This document shows positions 1-7,283 of a DNA stretch of 15,560 bases, piece after piece; position 1 is the first letter of the stretch, and every line of letters begins with the position of its first letter. The translations under genes and the position numbers were made by a program. The notes below the pieces were generated by a model. That model searched no databases, was not told the origin of the DNA, and worked only from the letters and a program-made list of their open reading frames with translations. This DNA is from Rhizobium leguminosarum. Lineage in GTDB: Bacteria > Pseudomonadota > Alphaproteobacteria > Rhizobiales > Rhizobiaceae. The stretch lies in the NCBI RefSeq assembly GCF_001652265.1, contig NZ_LWBS01000469.1:1-15560 (forward strand), in the 5' to 3' direction.

Positions 1-121
1 TCTGTAATCTCGTCACGCGAAGTCGTCGCCATCTCTGCGAGCCGCCGCGACGACGCCGAAAACAATGCGATCATCTCCTCGCCCGCTTAACCTAGCGCAT
101 ATGAGGGTTAGGGTGAGGGGC
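1..121. repeat. Left copy of a 121-bp inverted repeat
   Basis: These bases are the exact reverse complement of 15434-15554; I compared them base by base and found no mismatch. The inner boundary is sharp: the match stops after base 121. The outer boundary may lie beyond the window edge. Inside is a hairpin, GTCGTCGC (22-29) with GCGACGAC (47-54), and a segment GGTTAGGGTGAGGGG (106-120) of the kind common in dispersed rhizobial intergenic repeats. Bases 1-90 are open on the plus strand and end in TAA (88-90), and a short minus-strand frame runs outward from an ATG at 74. It is not clear whether either is coding. Confidence 0.9.
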
Positions 122-216
122 AGTCATTGACGCCAACCGGACAGCTGTAGCTCAAGCCCTGGGACGACGAAGCGTGGGGAAGCCCGCTGCGTACTTTGCC
201 GGAAATTGCCTCAGGA

Positions 217-3200
217 CTACTGCGTGCCGCCGCCGGTCAGGATCATCAGCGCCGGCGACTGCTGGGTGGCGTTCTGGACGTCGTACATCGCGGTAAACCG
301 GCGCAGCAGCTTGTCGACCTTCTTCGGATCCTGGAGATCCTCGAGCTTGACGAAGCGGTTGATGAGATCGGCCTGCTTGGCGACATCCATGCCGGAGATC
401 TGCGACGGCAGGCTGTAGGCTGTTGTGATGACCTGATAGAGCGCCTTGTCGCCGAGGATCGAATAGATCGAGGTGATGCTCGGGGCCTTGCGGCTGAAAT
501 AGAGCGCCAGGCGCACGCCGTCGTTGGTTTCGCCTTCCTGGGTTTCCATCGTCTGCTTGACGTAGAGCTCCTGGGTGTGCTCCTCGGCCGCCTTGTTCTG
601 GATGGTGCCGATCTTGGCGCGGGTCAGATTGCCATCCTTGTCGAAGTTGAAGGCGGCGACGATATCCTTGAAACGTGCATCGGCGGTGGCGTTGAGATAG
701 CTCTTCTTGTCGTCTGGATCGGATGTGAAGATCTTCTTGAGCGTCGCCTTGTCGTAATCCTTCGGATCAAGGTTGTTCGCCTTCAGCACCAGGCCGGTCA
801 GGCGGCTGTCGTCGAGGAAATCGTCGAGCGACTTCACCTTCGCCATGCCCTTGGCAAAATAGTTGACTTCAGCCGTCGCGTCCTTCGCCGCCTTGTCCTT
901 CACCGGACCGTCCTTCATCAGCATGGTGATATGCGATCGATAGTCGGTGGCGTATTTGGCCATGGTTGCGTCGGGGAGCGCCTGGAAGGGTGATGCCGCC
1001 TTGCCGTCGGGGCCGAAATTGAAGGCCCGGGCAAGATTGGTGATACGTTCATCCTTGAGCGAGGCGACATAACCATTCGGATCATAGGCATCGCTCGTCA
1101 GGATCTTGCGCATCATCGAGCGCGAGACTTCCTGGTCGGTCAGACCAAAGGCCTGCAGCGCCACATGGAAGAGATCCGGCAGCTTGTCGTTGCTCTTGCT
1201 GAAATCGGCCGACGAATTGCTGCGCAGGAAATCATTGACACTGTTGACGTCGGAGAAATTCAGCAGACTGCTGCTGTCGGCCATAAGCTTCTGGTAGTTG
1301 GATGCGACCTCGTCGATCGCCTCGTCGCGTTCGTCGTCGTAGCGCGCCGCATAATTGTCGTTGGTGGTCTGTGCCTGATCGGCCGTCTGGGCCGAACCGA
1401 GGACAGGAAGCGATCCGTCGGCGGCAAAATTGAAGTCGGCATTGAGATCGGCATGGCCGGCTGCGGCGGCGGCCGTCGCATCGGTCAGGATGCTCTTCAG
1501 ATCGGCGTCCGAAATACTGAACGGCAGATTGTAGGTGCTCTTCAGGAAATTGGTCACGGCGCTGTCGGCAAGCAGATCATCGACATTGCCGATCGTCGAC
1601 ATCCTGGCGGAATAATCATCGGTGCGCGCCGCGGCGGCAAATTTCGTGCTGCTGATCTGGGTCGCGGTCTGCGCCGCCATGCCATCCTCAAGCGTGCCGT
1701 CCGCCTTGAAATTGAAGGCCGCGGCGACGTCGGCATAGGTTCCGGTGCCGCTTTGATCGGTCAGGATAGCGCGAAGAGCGACGTCGCTGACCGTCGACGG
1801 GATGCCGTAGGCGTTGCGCACGAAATTGTTCAGCTTCTGGTCCGCCAGCAACTGATCGACGTTTGAGATGCCGGCGATGGTCGACTGGTAGTAGACTGCC
1901 GCATTGTCGGCCTTGCTGGTGGTGCTGGCACTTTGCGTCGCCGTTTGCGAGGCGTAAAGGGTCGCGATCGAACCGTCCGATTTGAAATTGAAGAGGTCGT
2001 GAACGTCGCTGTAGCCCTGGGCGCTGGCAGCCGTGCGGTCGACGAGGAAAGTCCTCAATGTCGCATCGGAGACGCTGTCTGCGATCTGCATGCTGTTTCT
2101 GATATAGCTGACCGAAACCGCATCGGACATGATGTCGTCGACATTGTTGACGTTGCCGATCATGCTGTTGAAATGTGCTGCATTCGCCGCCGACTTGTCG
2201 GTCGTCGATTTCCGCTGCGCCGCGGTCTGGATCACGGAACCGTTGATCGAACCGTCTGCCTGGAAGTTGAAGTCGGCATTGAGATCGGCATGGCCCTGGG
2301 CCGCGGCATAGGCCGAATCGGTCAGGATATTCTTCAGGTCGGCATTGCTGAAACTCGTGCCGAGACCGTAGGCATCCTTGATGTAGCGCGCCAGCACGCT
2401 GTCGGCGAGCAGGTCATCGACATTCGTGATGCCGCTCGACTGCGAGGTGACGGTATAATAGTTGTTCGTGCTCGATGAGGCCGCCTTCAGACTGTTTGCC
2501 TGATCGAGCGTCTGGACGCGCGCCGTGCTGGAAGCCGACCCGTCAGCCTTGAAGTTGAAAGCGTTGTAAACATTGGTAAAGCCCATCAGCTGGGCATAAC
2601 CGGGATCGGTCAACACCGTGCGCAGCGCTGCGGCGGTGAAGTCGGCGCCCATGCTGTAGGCCGTCGTGATATAAGAGGTCAGGCGCTTGTCGGCGACCAG
2701 ATCGTCGACATTGGTGATCGTGCCGATCTTAGCCGTGTAATAGGCCTTGTTGTAATCGGCCGCCGTCTGGCCGACGTAATAGACGTCCGAACCGACCGAA
2801 TTGTCGATGATGACGGACTGGGAATTCAGGGTGTAGGATTCGATGACCGATGCCTTCTGCGCGGCGGTCTGCGCCGTGCCGGTGACGGTGCCGTCGGCAT
2901 TGAAGCTGAACTGGGCGGCAAGCGCCTTGTACTTGTCGCCGCCTTGCGTGTTGACGACGCTCGCGGGGTCGCTGAGATCGCTCGTCAGCACCTGCCGCAG
3001 AAAATCCTTCGACGCATAGGTCGGATCGATCTTGAAGGTCTTCAGCACATAGGTGCGCAGCCGGGTGTTGTTGACCAGGTCGTCGACGGTCTGCACGCTA
3101 TCGATATTGTTGCTGTAATAGGTGCTCTCGGCGCTGGCGGCCTTGTCGGCATCGACGAAGGACTGTTTGTAGAGGCCGATCAGGTCGTCCTCCTGCGCGT

Positions 3201-3546
3201 CGGTCTGCACATCCTTGGCCGGGGCGTTGAAATTGAAGGCTGCGGCAAACTCGCGATAACGCGTATCGGAAAGCTTGTTGGCGTAGCTGTCGGGGTCTGT
3301 GAGGTCGCTTTCGAGCACCTTCTTCATGAAGGCCTTGGCATAGGTCATGTCCTCGAGACCATAGGCCTTCATTGCATAGCTATAGAGCTTGTAGTCGCCG
3401 AGGAAGTCGTCGACGTTTTCGACCTTGTTGATATGGTCGGCGTAGTACTGAGCATCCTTCTTGACCGTCGCCTGCGACGCAACCTTGTTGAGGCTGGACG
3501 TCATATCCCGCGACAGGATCGTGTAAGCGAGGGAAGCCGAGATCAT
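217..3546 (-). CDS. Ten-repeat DUF1217 protein, 1109 aa
   Basis: The protein consists of about ten tandem DUF1217-like units. Each has an N-V-D-D-hydrophobic-L motif, a middle segment like AYGL and LTD/LTSD, and a closing AFNF/DFNF often followed by ADG(S/T). Approximate positions are 42-106, 151-216, 278-332, 374-428, 466-521, 560-613, 652-706, 767-844, 903-967 and 1023-1089. Units 1, 2, 8 and 9 carry an extra SD-x-DP segment; units 3-7 are shorter; unit 10 is divergent and lacks the FNF ending. Linkers are rich in Ala, Gln, Thr and Ser. There is no clear signal peptide or membrane segment. I chose the ATG at 3546 (MISASLAY...) because the family usually begins close to a short S-Y-x-x-L-S-R-D segment; an in-frame ATG at 3612 would add 22 residues that look unrelated. 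The function is unknown. DUF1217 proteins are often found near flagellar genes in rhizobia, but no flagellar gene is present here. Confidence 0.88.
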   Translation of the reverse strand: MISASLAYTILSRDMTSSLNKVASQATVKKDAQYYADHINKVENVDDFLGDYKLYSYAMKAYGLEDMTYAKAFMKKVLESDLTDPDSYANKLSDTRYREFAAAFNFNAPAKDVQTDAQEDDLIGLYKQSFVDADKAASAESTYYSNNIDSVQTVDDLVNNTRLRTYVLKTFKIDPTYASKDFLRQVLTSDLSDPASVVNTQGGDKYKALAAQFSFNADGTVTGTAQTAAQKASVIESYTLNSQSVIIDNSVGSDVYYVGQTAADYNKAYYTAKIGTITNVDDLVADKRLTSYITTAYSMGADFTAAALRTVLTDPGYAQLMGFTNVYNAFNFKADGSASSTARVQTLDQANSLKAASSSTNNYYTVTSQSSGITNVDDLLADSVLARYIKDAYGLGTSFSNADLKNILTDSAYAAAQGHADLNADFNFQADGSINGSVIQTAAQRKSTTDKSAANAAHFNSMIGNVNNVDDIMSDAVSVSYIRNSMQIADSVSDATLRTFLVDRTAASAQGYSDVHDLFNFKSDGSIATLYASQTATQSASTTSKADNAAVYYQSTIAGISNVDQLLADQKLNNFVRNAYGIPSTVSDVALRAILTDQSGTGTYADVAAAFNFKADGTLEDGMAAQTATQISSTKFAAAARTDDYSARMSTIGNVDDLLADSAVTNFLKSTYNLPFSISDADLKSILTDATAAAAAGHADLNADFNFAADGSLPVLGSAQTADQAQTTNDNYAARYDDERDEAIDEVASNYQKLMADSSSLLNFSDVNSVNDFLRSNSSADFSKSNDKLPDLFHVALQAFGLTDQEVSRSMMRKILTSDAYDPNGYVASLKDERITNLARAFNFGPDGKAASPFQALPDATMAKYATDYRSHITMLMKDGPVKDKAAKDATAEVNYFAKGMAKVKSLDDFLDDSRLTGLVLKANNLDPKDYDKATLKKIFTSDPDDKKSYLNATADARFKDIVAAFNFDKDGNLTRAKIGTIQNKAAEEHTQELYVKQTMETQEGETNDGVRLALYFSRKAPSITSIYSILGDKALYQVITTAYSLPSQISGMDVAKQADLINRFVKLEDLQDPKKVDKLLRRFTAMYDVQNATQQSPALMILTGGGTQ
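1430..1458. repeat. 29-bp direct repeat, copy A, inside the DUF1217 gene
   Basis: This stretch is identical in sequence and direction to 2267-2295. It encodes the GHADLNADFN segment of repeat unit 7, the same peptide as in unit 4. The flanking DNA differs. Confidence 0.85.
2267..2295. repeat. 29-bp direct repeat, copy B, inside the DUF1217 gene
   Basis: This is the partner of 1430-1458 and encodes the same peptide in repeat unit 4. Exact DNA identity, against synonymous divergence elsewhere among the units, suggests a recent internal duplication or gene conversion. Confidence 0.85.
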
Positions 3547-3846
3547 GAAAAGCGCCCTTTTCACCCAAATTTCTAAAAGAAAGACGAACTGCTGGTGAGC
3601 ACATTTTGCCATGGAAAGCTTACCTGAGGCTTACTTCTGGATGCATCATTTCAGGACACCACACCGTTCACCTTCCGGAAACCCTGCCGGATTCGGTTTT
3701 GATAACCATCAGAGGAGGCAAAGTTTTCTTAACCGCAATTTTTAAGCTGTACGGAACGGCGGCTGCCTATTGTCGGCCATAGAGGACGAAAAGTCCCAAG
3801 GAGAAGACCGGAAATCGGCTCTCAGGTAAGACAAGGGTAGAATGAA
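3547..3846. other. Divergent spacer between the DUF1217 and DUF6101 genes
   Basis: This 300-bp region must hold the promoters of both divergent genes. Bases 3547-3612 could be coding if the DUF1217 gene starts at the upstream ATG. A purine-rich GAGGAGG lies at 3713-3719 but precedes no open frame that I trust. CTTAA and TTAAG form a weak inverted pair near 3729-3747. I see no clear sigma-70 type promoter, hairpin or small gene. Confidence 0.5.
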
Positions 3847-4413
3847 ATGAACAATCCCGTTATGAAGCCCGCTTGGGCTGGCACGACGTTGCGCCTCGAT
3901 CCGTCCCGCTTTCCCCAGCAGGTCAGCTACGCCATCCACGATTGTTCGGATGACGTCAATATCACGATAGACGAACGCGGTGCGGTCCTGCGCAAGGTCC
4001 TCCCCTCCAGCGGCCTGCCGCTCTCGATTGCGCTGCCGAAGCGCGTTTTCAAGGGTGTCGCCGCCCGCGCCATCGACCATGGCGACGGCGATGTCACCGT
4101 AACCCTCGAACTCCATCACACCGATCCGGAGCTCTGCATTCCGCTGCTCGTCGCCCATGATCTCAGCGACATCGCTGCCGACTGGCGCAGCTGGTCCGAA
4201 GCCTTCCGCATTCCGATGCTGATGGTCGAAGCCGATGGTGTCGCCCGGCCGCTCGAAGACCATATCGGGGCCTTACGCACCAGCGATCTCAAGCCGCGCC
4301 GCCGTCATTCCTACTTCGCCAATCGCCGTCCGCGCTTCCTCGTGCGCCGCACCACCGGCCGGCTGGGCGTCGCCATGAAGATCGAAGGCAAGGAAATCAT
4401 CGCCCGCAATTGA
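3847..4413 (+). CDS. DUF6101 family protein, 188 aa
   Basis: This is a small, probably cytosolic protein without signal peptide or membrane segment. It resembles the rhizobial family annotated as DUF6101, from its overall sequence and length. The first two-thirds alternate short beta-like stretches (for example VNITIDERGAVL and DVTVTLELHH). The C-terminal quarter is strongly basic (KPRRRHSYFANRRPRFLVRR), which could bind nucleic acid or anionic lipid, but this is only inference. The start is the second of two closely spaced ATGs, because the one at 3842 meets TGA after one codon. AAGGG lies about ten bases upstream. The gene is divergent from the DUF1217 gene and is followed 30 bases later by an intrinsic terminator, so it is probably monocistronic. 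Its function is unknown. Confidence 0.8.
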   Translation: MNNPVMKPAWAGTTLRLDPSRFPQQVSYAIHDCSDDVNITIDERGAVLRKVLPSSGLPLSIALPKRVFKGVAARAIDHGDGDVTVTLELHHTDPELCIPLLVAHDLSDIAADWRSWSEAFRIPMLMVEADGVARPLEDHIGALRTSDLKPRRRHSYFANRRPRFLVRRTTGRLGVAMKIEGKEIIARN

Positions 4414-4443
4414 GCGAAATCGCTACACCGGACATATCATTGC

Positions 4444-4486
4444 CGGGCATTCTGCGCACGCATCTGTCGCGGAATGCCCGTTTCTG
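4444..4486 (+). terminator. Intrinsic terminator of the DUF6101 gene
   Basis: CGGGCATTC (4444-4452) pairs perfectly with GAATGCCCG (4472-4480). The stem extends inward by one T-G wobble and three more pairs (TGCG with CGCG), leaving an 11-base loop. A short TTTCT follows. The hairpin begins 30 bases after the DUF6101 stop codon, and the T-rich side fits plus-strand transcription. Confidence 0.75.
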
Positions 4487-4534
4487 CGACGCTGTCGAGG
4501 TCGGCCGCCAAACAGTCGCTTTAATCTCGATTGG

Positions 4535-4570
4535 CACCGCAGGATGAATTTTGACAGGATCACTGCGGTG
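4535..4570. other. Stem-loop between the DUF6101 gene and lrp
   Basis: CACCGCAG (4535-4542) is the reverse complement of CTGCGGTG (4563-4570), around a 20-base loop. It lies just downstream of the minus-strand lrp gene and may end its transcript. There is no T-run, so I call it only a possible terminator. Confidence 0.35.
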
Positions 4571-4591
4571 GCCACACCAGTGAAAAGCCTC

Positions 4592-5053
4592 TCATTCAAG
4601 GACGGAAAGTCCCAATCCGTGCTTGACCGTTTTGAGTGCGATCAGGCTCTTGTATTTTCGCACGAGCGCCTGTTGCTCACCCATAAGCCGCTCAATGAAG
4701 GCATTGTATTCCTCAAGATTGCGGACGGCCACGAGCAGGACATAGTCCATGTCGCCGGTGACATACCAGCATGACTGAACTTCAGGCGCACGGTCCAACC
4801 ATCGCTGGAATTGCTCCAACGCGTGTCGATGTTCGTTCTGGATTTCGAGCTCAACCAGAACGGACAACGTGCGATCAACGGCTTTCGGACTGACCACCGC
4901 CACGATCTTCTCGATGATCCCATCCCGCTTCAGTTTGCTGATGCGCCGTTCGACGGCCGAGGGTGAGAGATTGACCGCGTCCGCAATGATCTTGCCGGGA
5001 ATGTCGGCATTCTCCTGCAGCATCGACAGGATAGTTCGATCAATATCGTCCAC
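4592..5053 (-). CDS. Lrp/AsnC family transcriptional regulator, 153 aa
   Basis: This is a complete feast/famine regulator of typical length. Residues 1-60 form the AsnC-type helix-turn-helix: it opens MDDIDRTILSMLQENAD and carries the recognition-helix segment LSPSAVERRISKL at 29-41. Residues 64-142 form the RAM effector-binding and oligomerisation domain, with the typical YVTGDMDYVLLV at 97-108. The start codon is GTG (5053). An in-frame stop lies a little further upstream with no ATG between, and no strong Shine-Dalgarno is visible. The gene is divergent from the PLP enzyme at 5143, across 89 bp with two palindromes. The usual pattern for this family is a local regulator of the adjacent amino-acid enzyme that responds to the amino acid, plus autoregulation. 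The effector cannot be read from the sequence. Confidence 0.93.
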   Translation of the reverse strand: MDDIDRTILSMLQENADIPGKIIADAVNLSPSAVERRISKLKRDGIIEKIVAVVSPKAVDRTLSVLVELEIQNEHRHALEQFQRWLDRAPEVQSCWYVTGDMDYVLLVAVRNLEEYNAFIERLMGEQQALVRKYKSLIALKTVKHGLGLSVLE

Positions 5054-5073
5054 AGCGTATAACCAGGCCCATA

Positions 5074-5098
5074 AGCGGAAATTCCGCTATAAATTTAT
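5074..5098. promoter_or_regulatory. Palindromic operator candidate between lrp and the PLP gene
   Basis: AGCGGAAATTCCGCT (5074-5088) is a perfect 7+1+7 palindrome, directly followed by the palindrome ATAAATTTAT (5089-5098). The AT-rich centre and dyad symmetry fit Lrp-family binding sites. The position, 21-45 bases from the lrp start and 45-69 bases from the PLP gene start, suits control of both genes. Confidence 0.55.
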
Positions 5099-5103
5099 CA
5101 TGA

Positions 5104-5120
5104 GCGCGGTTTTTCCGCGC
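5104..5120. promoter_or_regulatory. Second inverted repeat upstream of the PLP gene
   Basis: GCGCGG and CCGCGC flank TTTTT, a perfect 6-bp dyad with a 5-base spacer, 22 bases upstream of the PLP gene start. It may be a second regulator site or a leader hairpin. Confidence 0.4.
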
Positions 5121-5142
5121 CGCAAATTCCTATCATCTGCCC

Positions 5143-6120
5143 ATGGCAAAACAAACACCTCTTTCAGCCGCCAAAATCGACGATGCGCGCAACAAGATCG
5201 ATCCGATTTTCCTGAACACCAATGTGTTGCGTTCCGATAGGCTCGCGCTGTCGCTCGTCGCCAAGGACGAAACGGAAAATCCCATCCGCAGCTTCAAGGG
5301 GCGCGGGACGGGGTATTTTCTCGCCGAGCTCGTTGGCGACAGAGCTCCTCTGGTCACGGCATCGGCCGGGAACTTCGGCCAGGGGCTTGCTTACAATGCG
5401 GCGCGGCATGGGCGATCTCTGATCGTGTTCGCCAGTATCAACGCCAATCCGTTGAAGATCGAAGCCATGCGCAGGTTTGGGGCGGAGGTCTTTCTCGCCG
5501 GAGAAGATTTTGACGCTGCAAAGGAGGCCGCCAAAATCTACGCCGCCGAACGGAAGCTGCGGTTCGTCGAGGACGGAGCGAGTGCCGCCATTGCGGAAGG
5601 GGCAGGAACGATTGCGGCGGAGCTGACGGAAGAGGTCGAAGATATCGATGCCGTTTTCATTCCGCTTGGCAACGGTGCTCTGGCGGCCGGAATAGGATGC
5701 TGGTTCAAATCACGATCACCGCGAACAAGGGTCGTCGCCGTCGCCGCAAAGGGCGCACCGTGCATGGCTCTCTCCTACAATGCGGATGACGTGATCTCAA
5801 CGCCGGAGGCACGCACGATTGCCGATGGAATTGCTGTGCGGATTCCCGTCCCGTCGGCCGTCGGCTGGCTTAAAGACACGATCGATGACGTCGTTCTCGT
5901 GGATGACGATCAGCTTCTCGATGCAATGCGGTTTGCTCATGACACATGGAAGCGTCTCGTCGAACCCGCCGGAGCGGCGGGGCTCGCTGCTATTCTTGCG
6001 AAGGCATCTGCCCTGAAAGGCTGCCGTCTAGCGACTATGTTGTGCGGTGCTAACCTCACGGATCAACAGATCAAGGCATGGCTTCCATCTGCCATAGGGC
6101 ACAACACGAATGCCTGCTAG
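5143..6120 (+). CDS. Threonine-dehydratase-like PLP-dependent enzyme, 325 aa
   Basis: This is a fold-type II PLP enzyme of the serine/threonine dehydratase group. The Schiff-base lysine is K52 in SFKGRG (50-55). The substrate loop is SAGNFGQG (74-81). The PLP-phosphate loop is GNGALAAG (176-183), a variant of the usual glycine-rich GGGGL. A CGAN motif near the C-terminus occupies the place of the residue contacting the pyridine nitrogen. At 325 residues it has no C-terminal ACT domain, so it looks catabolic rather than the isoleucine-biosynthetic IlvA. A likely activity is deamination of threonine, serine or a related hydroxy- or diamino acid to a keto acid and ammonia; the exact substrate is not known. 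The ATG at 5143 has no good Shine-Dalgarno, but no closer in-frame start gives a complete domain. It is divergent from an Lrp-type regulator, its likely controller. Confidence 0.85.
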   Translation: MAKQTPLSAAKIDDARNKIDPIFLNTNVLRSDRLALSLVAKDETENPIRSFKGRGTGYFLAELVGDRAPLVTASAGNFGQGLAYNAARHGRSLIVFASINANPLKIEAMRRFGAEVFLAGEDFDAAKEAAKIYAAERKLRFVEDGASAAIAEGAGTIAAELTEEVEDIDAVFIPLGNGALAAGIGCWFKSRSPRTRVVAVAAKGAPCMALSYNADDVISTPEARTIADGIAVRIPVPSAVGWLKDTIDDVVLVDDDQLLDAMRFAHDTWKRLVEPAGAAGLAAILAKASALKGCRLATMLCGANLTDQQIKAWLPSAIGHNTNAC

Positions 6121-6168
6121 ACCAGTCCTCCGATCTGGAGACAGGCACCCGCGCCCGGTCCGTCCCAA

Positions 6169-7137
6169 TCAGGGAATGGCGAAGAGCAGCGATATGAAGA
6201 GGCCGAAGAAGATGATCAGGCCGACGCGGTTGTTCGATTTGAAGAGCGCCAGGCACTGGTCGGCATCGTTGATATCGAGCCGGACGATCTGCCAGGCGAA
6301 CATGCCGGCCGCACCGAGCAAGGCCAGGAAAGCGATGAGATTGGCGCCGGCGAGAGCGAAAGCGATAAACATTAGCACCAGCGTCAGTCCATAAAGGCCG
6401 ATCAGCCATTGCCGCGTCCCGTCGCCGAACAGGCGCGCAGTGGAGCGGACGCCGATCAGCTCGTCATCCTCCTTGTCCTGATGCGCATAGATCGTGTCAT
6501 AACCGATCGTCCAGGCGACGGAGGCGGCGTAGAGCAGGATGGCAGCAAAGGAGAGGCTGCCAAAAATGCCGGCCCAGCCCATCAGCGCGCCCCAGGAGAA
6601 GGCAAGTCCGAGGTAAAATTGCGGCCAGTCGGTGAAGCGTTTGGCAAAGGGATAAAACGCAACGATCCCGAGCGAGAGTACGCCGAGGAAGACGTTGAGC
6701 CAGTTGAACTGTAGCAGCACGAAGAGGCCGACCAACGCCTGCAAGCCGATGAAGATCTTCGCCCGTCGGCGGGTGACGCGGCCGGAGGGGAGCGGACGCG
6801 ACCGCGTGCGCGCCACTTCCATGTCGATCTGGTGGTCGACGAGATCGTTATAGGTGCAGCCGGCGCCGCGCATGGCGACGGCGCCGATGAAATAGAGGAA
6901 CAGGTGAGACACCAGCACACTGCCGGAATAGATCCCCTCACCGATCGCCGCATTGGCGGCAAGTGTTGCCGACCAGAAGCACGGCCACATCAGCAACTGC
7001 CAGCCGATCGGGCGATCCCAGCGTGCGAGCTGCGCGTAGGGCCAAAGCCATGGCGGCAGGATCCGGTAGACCCAGTTATCGGAAGGTGCGTCGGAGACGC
7101 GATCGTTGAAATCGCCGGTATCGTGCATGCCGCTCAT
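6169..7137 (-). CDS. ubiA: 4-hydroxybenzoate polyprenyltransferase UbiA, 322 aa
   Basis: UbiA attaches the polyprenyl tail to 4-hydroxybenzoate in the membrane, an early step of ubiquinone synthesis. The first aspartate-rich motif is NDLVDHQID at 97-105, followed by the conserved RPLPSG. The second is YDTIYAHQDKEDD at 213-225, followed by GVRST. These motifs bind the Mg-diphosphate of the prenyl donor. Seven to nine hydrophobic segments are visible from about residue 43 to the C-terminus, which ends in a hydrophobic LIIFFGLFISLLFAIP. The N-terminal 30 residues are polar and end in PPWLWPYAQLARWDRP. The start could be the ATG at 7137 or at 7128; the upstream sequence shows no decisive ribosome site. 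It converges with the PLP gene (48 bp apart) and lies downstream of the broken mipA on the same strand. Confidence 0.95.
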   Translation of the reverse strand: MSGMHDTGDFNDRVSDAPSDNWVYRILPPWLWPYAQLARWDRPIGWQLLMWPCFWSATLAANAAIGEGIYSGSVLVSHLFLYFIGAVAMRGAGCTYNDLVDHQIDMEVARTRSRPLPSGRVTRRRAKIFIGLQALVGLFVLLQFNWLNVFLGVLSLGIVAFYPFAKRFTDWPQFYLGLAFSWGALMGWAGIFGSLSFAAILLYAASVAWTIGYDTIYAHQDKEDDELIGVRSTARLFGDGTRQWLIGLYGLTLVLMFIAFALAGANLIAFLALLGAAGMFAWQIVRLDINDADQCLALFKSNNRVGLIIFFGLFISLLFAIP

Positions 7138-7167
7138 CTAGCGGCGGGCCGCCGATCCGGTCAAGAA

Positions 7168-7179
7168 GCATTGCAATGC
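7168..7179. promoter_or_regulatory. 12-bp perfect palindrome upstream of ubiA
   Basis: GCATTGCAATGC is an uninterrupted palindrome 31 bases upstream of the ubiA start. It could be an operator in the ubiA promoter. I do not recognise it as a known site. Confidence 0.3.
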
Positions 7180-7247
7180 CACTTGCATCATTCCTCAGAC
7201 CGGAATCGATCCAGGCATGAAGTTATATGCCAATTCAAAGTGTTACA

Positions 7248-7277
7248 GCGCCGCATATCCGGAAAGGCCCGCGGCGC
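7248..7277 (-). other. GC-rich stem-loop after mipA
   Basis: GCGCCGC (7248-7254) is the reverse complement of GCGGCGC (7271-7277), with a 16-base loop. It starts seven bases after the stop of the mipA remnant on the minus strand. It could be a terminator or 3' stabiliser, but no T-run follows. Confidence 0.35.
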
Positions 7278-7283
7278 CGTCAA

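Noticed and set aside
196..2478. Long plus-strand open frames opposite the DUF1217 gene (such as 196-993, 1165-1866, 1933-2478)
   Set aside because: They are mirror frames of a GC-rich repetitive gene, with Gly/Arg/Val-rich compositions and no recognisable domain.
3729..3748. CtrA site in the DUF1217/DUF6101 spacer
   Set aside because: The two TTAA halves are separated by nine bases rather than seven, so the match to the CtrA consensus fails.
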